Shown: positions 57,846 through 64,000 of the stretch, piece after piece
Numbering within the stretch: position 1 is the stretch's first letter
Layout: the number at the start of each line of letters is the position of its first letter
Assembly: GCF_019449565.1 (NCBI RefSeq)
Contig: NZ_JAGRPM010000080.1
Location: 62,001 to 126,000 of the forward strand
DNA length: 64,000 nucleotides
DNA from: Rhodoblastus sp.
GTDB lineage: Bacteria; Pseudomonadota; Alphaproteobacteria; Rhizobiales; Beijerinckiaceae
Direction: 5' to 3'
Position numbers and translations under genes: made by a program
The notes under the pieces: generated by a model
Database searches by the model: none
Told to the model about the DNA's origin: nothing
Seen by the model: only the letters and a program-made list of their open reading frames with translations

Positions 57846-58613
57846 ATGTCTGACCTTTCCTCGCCCGGCGGCAAGCTTGCCGGCCGTATAGCCCTCGTCA
57901 CCGGCGCCTCGCGCGGCGTTGGGCGCGCCGTCGCGCTCGAACTCGCGCGGCGCGGCGCCCATGTCATCGCCATGGCGCGGACCCAGGGCGCGCTCGAGGC
58001 GCTGGACGATGAAATCCGGGCGCTCGGCGGCGAGGCCACTCTCGTTCCCTGCGACGTCACGGATTTCGCGGCGCTCGACCGTCTCGGCGCCGCGATTCAC
58101 GAACGCTGGGGCAAGCTCGACATCTTCGTCGGCAATGCCGGCGTGCTCGGCCCGCTGACGCCGATCTCCCATTGCGACCCGGACAAGTGGGATAAGCTTT
58201 TCGCGGTCAATGTCACGGCCAATTACCGCCTGCTGCGCTCGCTCGACCCGCTGCTACGCGCCTCGGACGCCGGCCGCGTCGTTCTCATCTCCTCCGGCGC
58301 GGCGCAAAGGGCGGACTACCGCGCGTTTTGGGGGCCTTATGCGGTGTCAAAAGCCGCGCTCGACGCGATCCTGCGCTCCTATGCCGCCGATGTGGTCAAT
58401 GTCTCGAATATCAAGGCGATGAGCGTCAATCCCGGCCCGCTGCGCACGAAAATGCGCGCCTCGGCCATGCCGGGCGAAGACCCGGCGACCCTGCGCACGC
58501 CCGAGGAATTCGCGCCGAAGCTGGTCGATCTGTGCGGGCCGGACTGGACCGAGACCGGCCGGATCTACGACTTCCCGACCGACAAGGTGCTGTCCTTCCA
58601 GGGGCCGGCTTAA
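57846..58613 (+). CDS. Short-chain dehydrogenase/reductase
   Basis: A 255-residue classical SDR protein. Cofactor motif VTGASRGVGRA, the NAG motif GNAGVLGP, and catalytic Ser (ISSGAA) with Tyr/Lys in GPYAVSKAALD. The basic residue after the glycine motif (MARTQG) suggests NADP. Substrate unknown; related SDRs often follow purF in alphaproteobacteria. The ribosome-binding site is weak. It starts 21 bases after purF. Confidence 0.87.
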   Translation: MSDLSSPGGKLAGRIALVTGASRGVGRAVALELARRGAHVIAMARTQGALEALDDEIRALGGEATLVPCDVTDFAALDRLGAAIHERWGKLDIFVGNAGVLGPLTPISHCDPDKWDKLFAVNVTANYRLLRSLDPLLRASDAGRVVLISSGAAQRADYRAFWGPYAVSKAALDAILRSYAADVVNVSNIKAMSVNPGPLRTKMRASAMPGEDPATLRTPEEFAPKLVDLCGPDWTETGRIYDFPTDKVLSFQGPA

Positions 58614-58643
58614 GAAAAAAGCGCGCGCCCGAGGCTGCTCCGC

Positions 58644-59075
58644 TCAAGCGATATTGGCCGCGAAAGCCCGCGCGATCAGTCGATGGAACGGCATGATCGC
58701 CAGGAGATAGGCGCGGCCAAGGGCGTTGTGGCGGCGCACGATCGTCGTCAGCGTGGCGACGCCGCAAGCGACAGTCACCACAATACGAGAATCGAGATGG
58801 CGGTCGTCAAAGCCCATGACCGCGCGTTCGGGCGTTTCCGAGATCATAGGAAAACCTGATGAAGGCGCGGGCTTCAGTCCGAAAGGCCCGACCAGCTTGT
58901 CGCGCAGAGCCATCAGTGTGGCCGCCCAGCGCGGGGCGTTGGCGAAGGCGCGGCGCGTGGCTTCCGCTGCGTTTATTCCCACCGGAATGGAGACGGCATA
59001 GGCGTCGGCGAAGTCATGGCCCGGCAGCAGGGAGTCGCAATCGACGGGCGGCGGAACGCTGCTGACGACTTGCAT
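58644..59075 (-). CDS. DUF2867 family protein
   Basis: A 143-residue protein whose central motif (RWAATLMALRDKLVGPFGLKP) and C-terminal HNALGRAYLLAIMPFHRLI segment match DUF2867. The fold is probably of the START/SRPBCC-like kind, but function is unknown. ATG at 59075 lies 31 bases after the der stop; the open frame to 59132 would overlap der. Probably cotranscribed with der. Confidence 0.75.
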   Translation of the reverse strand: MQVVSSVPPPVDCDSLLPGHDFADAYAVSIPVGINAAEATRRAFANAPRWAATLMALRDKLVGPFGLKPAPSSGFPMISETPERAVMGFDDRHLDSRIVVTVACGVATLTTIVRRHNALGRAYLLAIMPFHRLIARAFAANIA

Positions 59076-59106
59076 TCCACGAGAATAGGCCGGTGGGGCA
59101 GAAAAG

Positions 59107-60522
59107 TCACCGCCGCCGCTTTTTCCCCGCATAGGGATTGTCGCCCTGCTTCAAGGTGAGGCGGATCGGCGTGCCGGGCAGCGCGAAGGTCTGGCGCAGG
59201 CTATTGACGAGATAGCGCTGATATGAGTCCGGCAGCTCGTCGAGCTGGTTGCCGAAAACCACGAAATGCGGCGGCCTCGCCTTGGGCTGGGTCATGTAGC
59301 GGATCTTGATGCGGCGTCCCGCCACCGCCGGCGGCGGATTCTGGTCGATCGCGCCTTCGAGCCAGCGGTTGAGCCGACCTGTCGAAATGCGCCGGTTCCA
59401 GATTTCATGCGCCTTGATCGCCGCTTCAATCAGGGCGTCGACGCCCTGCCCCGTCGCGCCCGAAACCGGAACCACCGCCGCGCCGCGTACCTGCGGCAGC
59501 AGGCGCTCGGCCTCCTCGCGCAGTTCGACCAGTTTCGCGCCCTTGTCCTCGATCAGGTCCCATTTATTGACGCCGATAACGAGCGCCCGGCCCTCGCGCG
59601 CGGCGAGGTCGGTAATGGTCAGGTCCTGCTTCTCGAAGGGAATGGTTGCGTCCAGCAAGATGACGACGACTTCGGCGAAGCGCACGGCGCGCAGGGCGTC
59701 GGCGGCGGCGAGCTTTTCGAGCTTGTCATCGATGCGGGCGCGCCTGCGCAGGCCCGCAGTGTCGAACACCTTGAGCGCGCGCTCCTGCTCGCCTTTGCGC
59801 CAGACATATTCGACGCCGATGGAATCGCGCGTGACCCCCGCCTCCGGCCCGACCAGAAGGCGGTCTTCGCCGAGCAGGCGGTTGATGAGCGTGGATTTGC
59901 CCGCATTGGGGCGGCCGACGATGGCGATGCGCAGCGGCTTGGTGGGGTCGAGCTCGCTGCCGTCCTCGTCATCGGCGAGAACCAGCCTTTCGCGCACGTC
60001 CTCGTCGTCTTCCGACAGCGCCGTGGCTTCCGGCAAGGCGGTGAGCAGCGACGCATAGAGTTCGGCCAGGCCGTCGCCATGTTCGGCGGATAGGGCGACC
60101 GGATCGCCCAGGCCGAGCGCGAAGGCGTCATAGGCGCCCGCCTCGCCTGCCCGCCCTTCGGCCTTATTGGCGATGACGATCAGCGGCTTGCCCGCGCGGC
60201 GCGCCAGCGCGGCGAAATGCCGGTCTTCCGGGGTGACGCCGACGCGCGCGTCCATCACGAAGAAGATCGCGTCCGCGTCCTCAATCGCCGCCTCGGTCTG
60301 GGCGCGCATCCGGCCGGTGAGCGTCTCGATGCCGCCCTCTTCCAGACCCGCCGTGTCGATGATGGTGAAATTCAGGTCGCCGAGCTTCGCCTCGCCCGCG
60401 CGTCGGTCGCGCGTGACGCCCGGCTGGTCGTCGACAAGCGCGAGCTTTTTGCCGACGAGCCGGTTGAACAAGGTGGACTTGCCGACATTGGGACGGCCGA
60501 TGATGGCGACGGTAAAGGTCAT
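59107..60522 (-). CDS. der: GTPase Der (EngA)
   Basis: Der (471 residues) helps mature the 50S subunit. Two tandem G domains are clear: [14 protein letters not shown] at the N-terminus and [14 protein letters not shown] near residue 190, each with its NKxD (NKAE and NKWD). The C-terminal KH-like domain ends in a basic KKRRR tail. The ATG shares one base with the stop of the YfgM-like gene, so they are coupled, as yfgM-bamB-der genes are in E. coli, although bamB is missing here. Confidence 0.96.
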   Translation of the reverse strand: MTFTVAIIGRPNVGKSTLFNRLVGKKLALVDDQPGVTRDRRAGEAKLGDLNFTIIDTAGLEEGGIETLTGRMRAQTEAAIEDADAIFFVMDARVGVTPEDRHFAALARRAGKPLIVIANKAEGRAGEAGAYDAFALGLGDPVALSAEHGDGLAELYASLLTALPEATALSEDDEDVRERLVLADDEDGSELDPTKPLRIAIVGRPNAGKSTLINRLLGEDRLLVGPEAGVTRDSIGVEYVWRKGEQERALKVFDTAGLRRRARIDDKLEKLAAADALRAVRFAEVVVILLDATIPFEKQDLTITDLAAREGRALVIGVNKWDLIEDKGAKLVELREEAERLLPQVRGAAVVPVSGATGQGVDALIEAAIKAHEIWNRRISTGRLNRWLEGAIDQNPPPAVAGRRIKIRYMTQPKARPPHFVVFGNQLDELPDSYQRYLVNSLRQTFALPGTPIRLTLKQGDNPYAGKKRRR

Positions 60523-61241
60523 TATCTCTTGGGGTTCTGGTCGGCCGGCTTGTCAGAAGCAGGCTTGTCGGGCGCCGGCGGGGCGGCTGCCGGCGTGAAT
60601 TTGCCTCCGCCGCGCACCAGCGACAGATAGGCGTTGACTTGCTGGCGCAGGCCCTCGGGCGCCTTGCTATCGACCACGATCTGGTCGAACCATTTGCCGG
60701 CGTCTTCGAAATCGCCGCGCTTCAGAGCGGCGAGGCCGAGAAACTCCCGCGCGGTATGGCGGAAGGAGCCGTCCAGTAGCGGAGTCAGACGCTGCTCCAG
60801 TTCGGCCTTGCCGGCCTCATCGACGCGCAACAGGGCGGCGCGCAGGCGGGCGACATCCCGAAGCAGACTGTCGAGCGCGACGTCGGCGGCGAGCGCGTCC
60901 AGCTCCTTGACGGCCGCAGCGCGGTCCGACAAGGCGCGCTCTTCGGCGGCGCGCAGCTGCGCCAGCGTATGGTAGCCTTGCGGGGCGTTTTTGGCGATTT
61001 CCTCGAAGGCGGCGGCCGCGGCTTCGGGCTTGTTGTCATGGGAGAGCGCCTGCGCCGCCGCATAGGCCGCGCCAGCCGCTTCGGCGCGGGTCTGGCGCTG
61101 ATGGCTCAGGAAGACAAATATGGCGGTTCCGACTACGATCGCGGCTGCCAAGCCATAGACGACGATGGAATATCGCGACCACAGCCGTTTCAATACGTCA
61201 GTGCGGACGTCTTCATCGACTTCGCGGAAAATATCGGCCAT
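60522..61241 (-). CDS. YfgM-like tetratricopeptide membrane protein
   Basis: A 239-residue protein with one membrane helix ([22 protein letters not shown], about 24-45) and a periplasmic helical repeat domain, including [15 protein letters not shown] and [26 protein letters not shown]. The C-terminus is Pro/Lys-rich. This layout matches YfgM, a SecYEG-associated ancillary protein in E. coli. It precedes der with overlapping ends. Confidence 0.82.
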   Translation of the reverse strand: MADIFREVDEDVRTDVLKRLWSRYSIVVYGLAAAIVVGTAIFVFLSHQRQTRAEAAGAAYAAAQALSHDNKPEAAAAAFEEIAKNAPQGYHTLAQLRAAEERALSDRAAAVKELDALAADVALDSLLRDVARLRAALLRVDEAGKAELEQRLTPLLDGSFRHTAREFLGLAALKRGDFEDAGKWFDQIVVDSKAPEGLRQQVNAYLSLVRGGGKFTPAAAPPAPDKPASDKPADQNPKR

Positions 61242-61351
61242 TTCGTTTTTCCCTTGCGCCTTTCGCCTTTCGCCTTGCGGTTAGCACGGCGCGGCGCCAA
61301 AGGCGAGCTTTCCGCTGGCCAATTCGGCCCGCCTTGCACTAGTTAAGGCCG

Positions 61352-62773
61352 ATGAACCAGACATCCCGCTCCCAATCTCCCTCCCCCGCGCCCGTCCATG
61401 TCGTGGGCGGCGGCCTCGCCGGCTCCGAAGCCGCCTGGCAGATCGCGCGCGCCGGCGTTCCCGTCGTGCTGCATGAAATGCGGCCCGAACGCGCGACGGA
61501 TGCGCACAAGACCGGGTTCTGCGCGGAACTGGTCTGCTCCAACTCCTTCCGCTCCGACGACGCCGGGACCAATGCCGTCGGCGTGCTCCATCGCGAGATG
61601 CGGGCGATGGAATCGCTCATCATGCGCTGCGCCGATTCCCATCAGGTGCCGGCGGGCGGCGCGCTGGCGGTGGACCGCGACGGCTTCGCCGCAGCCGTGA
61701 CCCAGGCGCTGGAAGGCGAGCCGCTGATCGAGATCCGCCGCGAGGAGATCGCGGGCCTGCCGCCGGCGGAATGGGATAATGTCATCATTGCCTCGGGTCC
61801 GCTGACCTCACCGGCGCTGGCTCAGGCCATCGGCGCGCTGACCGGCGAGGCCGAGCTGGCCTTTTACGACGCCATCGCGCCGATCGTGCATTTCGACTCC
61901 ATCGACATGGACAAGGCCTGGCTGCAATCGCGCTACGACAAGGCCGGACCGGGCGGCACAGGCGCGGATTACGTCAATTGTCCGCTCGACCGCGAGCAAT
62001 ATGAGGCCTTCGTCACTTCCTTGATCGACGGCCCCAAGACGGAATTCAAGGATTTCGAGAAGACGCCCTATTTCGACGGCTGCCTTCCCATCGAGGTTAT
62101 GGCCGAGCGCGGGCGCGAGACCCTGCGTCATGGTCCCATGAAGCCGGTGGGCCTCACGAACCCGCATAACCCGACCGTCAAGGCTTATGCGATTGTTCAG
62201 CTTCGGCAGGATAACACTTTGGGCACGCTATATAATATGGTCGGGTTTCAGACCAAGCTGCTTTACGGCGCGCAGGTCGAGACCTTCCGGAAGATACCCG
62301 GGCTGGAGCGCGCGGAATTCGCGCGGCTGGGCGGGCTCCACCGCAATACATTCCTCAATTCGCCCAAGGTTCTCGATAAAGCCTTGCGGCTCAAGGCCCA
62401 GCCGCGCCTGCGCTTCGCGGGCCAGATCACCGGCTGCGAAGGCTATGTCGAAAGCGCGGCGGTCGGCTTGATCGCCGGGCGCATGGCCGCGCTCGAACGC
62501 CTCGGGCGCGAGTTGCAGGCGCCGCCGCTGACCACCGCCATCGGCGCCCTGCTCAACCACATCACCGGCGGCCATATCGAGACCATCGATGCCGGGCCGC
62601 GCAGCTTCCAGCCGATGAACGTCAATTTCGGCCTGTTCCCGCCGCTCGACTTCACGCCCAAGGCAGAAGACGGCAAGAGAATGCGCGGGCCGGAAAAGGC
62701 CATCGCCAAAAAGCGCGCGCTTTCCGCGCGGGCCGAAGACGATCTGCGCGGCTGGCTGTCAGCCGCGCAATAA
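61352..62773 (+). CDS. trmFO: Methylenetetrahydrofolate-tRNA-(uracil-5-)-methyltransferase
   Basis: TrmFO (473 residues) methylates U54 in the tRNA T-loop using methylene-THF and FAD. The FAD motif is [13 protein letters not shown]; conserved [14 protein letters not shown] and [14 protein letters not shown] are present. This folate-dependent enzyme replaces SAM-dependent TrmA in many Gram-positives and alphaproteobacteria. It runs divergently from the YfgM-like gene. Confidence 0.96.
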   Translation: MNQTSRSQSPSPAPVHVVGGGLAGSEAAWQIARAGVPVVLHEMRPERATDAHKTGFCAELVCSNSFRSDDAGTNAVGVLHREMRAMESLIMRCADSHQVPAGGALAVDRDGFAAAVTQALEGEPLIEIRREEIAGLPPAEWDNVIIASGPLTSPALAQAIGALTGEAELAFYDAIAPIVHFDSIDMDKAWLQSRYDKAGPGGTGADYVNCPLDREQYEAFVTSLIDGPKTEFKDFEKTPYFDGCLPIEVMAERGRETLRHGPMKPVGLTNPHNPTVKAYAIVQLRQDNTLGTLYNMVGFQTKLLYGAQVETFRKIPGLERAEFARLGGLHRNTFLNSPKVLDKALRLKAQPRLRFAGQITGCEGYVESAAVGLIAGRMAALERLGRELQAPPLTTAIGALLNHITGGHIETIDAGPRSFQPMNVNFGLFPPLDFTPKAEDGKRMRGPEKAIAKKRALSARAEDDLRGWLSAAQ

Positions 62774-62786
62774 GCCGCTCGCTATC

Positions 62787-63101
62787 TTACAGCGAGACAT
62801 AGACGAATTTCGGCCCTTGGAGCGCTGGATAGTTTTCGCGCAGGGCCTTGGCGATCTTGCCCACCAGGGACTTGTCGCTGGCGGCGGAAGGGCCGACGAA
62901 ATCCGTTCCTGACATCCAGGTCTCGAAAAAGCAGTGCAGGCCTTCGTCATATTCCGGACCAGTCGGATTGGCGCTCTTGTCGGAAAGCGACGCGATCCCG
63001 GCAGGATCGACCTCCAGCCGCCAGTCGCGATCGTCGATTTGGGACGCGAGAAGTTTCGCAAGATCGCCGTCGGTCCAATTTCCCTTGAGGTCGAGCGTCA
63101 T
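62787..63101 (-). CDS. Small protein of unknown function (104 aa)
   Basis: An acidic soluble protein with no signal or membrane helix. It opens MTLDLKGNWTDGDLAKLLAS and has an alternating alpha-beta pattern, ending in KFVYVSL. ATG at 63101 has GGGA seven bases upstream; the frame is open to 63164. It is convergent with trmFO with 13 bases between stops. I do not recognise the family. Confidence 0.62.
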   Translation of the reverse strand: MTLDLKGNWTDGDLAKLLASQIDDRDWRLEVDPAGIASLSDKSANPTGPEYDEGLHCFFETWMSGTDFVGPSAASDKSLVGKIAKALRENYPALQGPKFVYVSL

Positions 63102-63263
63102 GGTTTGATCCCTGTTCCGTGGCTTCCGGCCGCGCACGCGTGAGGCCTGTAGCAATAACGACACGCGTCGGAAGAAGCAGAGAATGGGCCAAGGCCTGAG
63201 TGGGCTTCACGCCAGGCGCGGCACGAATATTGATTGTCCGGCGAGCGAAGACGCGAGACCGCC

Positions 63264-63929
63264 ATGCCAGAAATCATCGAAGGCCCCAAACTCGCCGCGC
63301 TTTCCTGCGGCAAGCCCACCTATCTTGTCGTCATGCTTCATGGCGAGGGCGAGAAGGGTCAGGATATGGCCGATCTGGCACTCGGCTGGGCGCCGGGCAT
63401 GATCAAGGCTGATTTCATCGCGCTTGAGGCGCCTTTCCGGGACGCCGAGGGGCGCGCGGTCTGGCGCGATCCGGCCCGGCCCGGCGACTCCATCGCCGAA
63501 GCCGCGACCGCGCTTGACGCCTATCTCGACGCGCAATTGGCGCGGACCCGCCTGCCCGCCTCGCATGTCGCTCTGGTCGGCTTTGGCGAGGGCGCGGAAC
63601 TTGCGCTTGACGTCGGCCTGCGCCGGCCCGAGCCTTTCGCGGCCTTGGTCGGCTTTTCAGGCGCCTATCACGCCGCCGGGCTGCCGGTCGGCGCTTTTTC
63701 CGCCGCGCCGACTCTTCTCGTCCATGGCGAGGCGGATGGCGAAGCGCCTTATTCCGGCATGCTTGCGCTCAAGGAGGCGTTGAAATCATGCGGCGCGCCG
63801 GTCTGGAGTTTCAAGCGGCCCGGCCTCGGCCATGAGATCGACGGAGAGGGCGCGGACGCGGCTGGCGCCTTTCTGGCCCGCCATGTCAAACATCAAAATC
63901 CGCAACATCAAGAAGCCGACCACGACTAG
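63264..63929 (+). CDS. Phospholipase/carboxylesterase-fold protein lacking the nucleophile Ser
   Basis: This 221-residue alpha/beta hydrolase resembles the bacterial carboxylesterase/phospholipase family (YpfH-like): VVMLHGEGEKGQD near the start, Asp158 in LVHGEADGEAP and His190 in GLGHEIDG. The GFSxG nucleophile elbow reads GFGEG, so Gly108 replaces the catalytic Ser. It may be a non-catalytic relative or the call may depend on a sequencing error. ATG at 63264 fits the family start. It diverges from the 104-residue gene. Confidence 0.75.
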   Translation: MPEIIEGPKLAALSCGKPTYLVVMLHGEGEKGQDMADLALGWAPGMIKADFIALEAPFRDAEGRAVWRDPARPGDSIAEAATALDAYLDAQLARTRLPASHVALVGFGEGAELALDVGLRRPEPFAALVGFSGAYHAAGLPVGAFSAAPTLLVHGEADGEAPYSGMLALKEALKSCGAPVWSFKRPGLGHEIDGEGADAAGAFLARHVKHQNPQHQEADHD

Positions 63930-63938
63930 GAGGTAGCC

Positions 63939-64000
63939 ATGCCGATGAACGAAGAAGATATCCAGGCCGGCAAATGCTATTCGGCCGGATCGGATAATTA
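63939..64000 (+). CDS. Start of an unidentified gene cut by the right edge
   Basis: An ATG at 63939 has AGGAGG five bases upstream and an open frame to the window end, about 20 codons (MPMNEEDIQAGKCYSAGSDN). It starts nine bases after the esterase-like gene and is probably cotranscribed. Too little is visible to name it. Confidence 0.6.
   Translation, partial: MPMNEEDIQAGKCYSAGSDN

Noticed and set aside
56187..58172. 661-codon minus-strand frame
   Set aside because: Antisense to purF and the SDR gene; no motif or start signal of its own.

Overview
The window is a 64 kb stretch of high-GC (by eye a little over 60%) chromosomal DNA from an alphaproteobacterium, most likely of the order Hyphomicrobiales (Rhizobiales). 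The evidence is gene order: lolC-lolD-dnaE, rlpA-dac-tmk-holB-tgt, lptF-lptG-lptD-surA-pdxA-rsmA, fabD-fabG-acpP-fabF-mltG-yicC-gmk and rpsF-rpsR-DUF2232-rplI-dnaB-alr-radA-cvpA-purF are all runs typical of that group. A small outer-membrane beta-barrel protein of the Bradyrhizobium/Methylocystis type and an orphan TadG-like protein fit the same assignment. The family (perhaps Beijerinckiaceae/Methylocystaceae) is a guess.

Layout. 1-7 kb: the 5' part of an AlkB-type membrane hydroxylase gene runs off the left edge, followed by dnaE, lolD and lolC, all on the minus strand. 7-13.4 kb: a divergent leucyl/phenylalanyl-tRNA-protein transferase homologue, an RsmB-type rRNA methyltransferase, a small four-helix membrane protein, guaB and a DHA2-type drug exporter. 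13.4-24 kb: an accessory-like stretch with an outer-membrane protein and its terminator, rlmE, a DUF2721 protein, a lipoprotein alpha/beta hydrolase and a 63-residue protein. It continues with a sulfur/peroxide group (persulfide dioxygenase-rhodanese fusion, 1-Cys peroxiredoxin, DUF3303), a TadG-like protein behind two palindromes, and guaA. 24-32 kb: tgt, holB, tmk, dac, rlpA, holC and pepA on the minus strand. 32-40 kb: the LPS export and outer-membrane biogenesis operon with pdxA and rsmA. 40-48 kb: a yqjD/yqjE-like pair, then gmk, yicC, mltG and the core fatty-acid synthesis genes. 48-58.6 kb: the ribosomal/replication operon and purF. 58.6-64 kb: DUF2867, der, a YfgM-like protein, trmFO, a small unknown, a serine-less esterase homologue, and the start of another gene at the right edge.

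Most of the window is housekeeping: DNA replication (dnaE, holB, holC, dnaB), envelope assembly (lolCD, lptFGD, surA-like, rlpA, dac, mltG), fatty-acid synthesis, purine and dTTP supply (guaA, guaB, purF, gmk, tmk), and translation or RNA modification (rpsF, rpsR, rplI, tgt, rlmE, rsmA, rsmB, trmFO). I found no transposase, prophage, CRISPR array, tRNA or rRNA.

No large new system stands out. The observations most worth a second look are: DnaA-box-like sites upstream of both dnaE and dnaB; a 40-codon ORF with an immediate strong terminator between guaA and tgt; a tRNA-guanine transglycosylase lacking three of four zinc ligands; an Aat homologue with its catalytic Gln replaced; an esterase fold without its nucleophile; tandem palindromes before the TadG-like gene; and a possible S6:S18 autoregulatory leader before rpsF.
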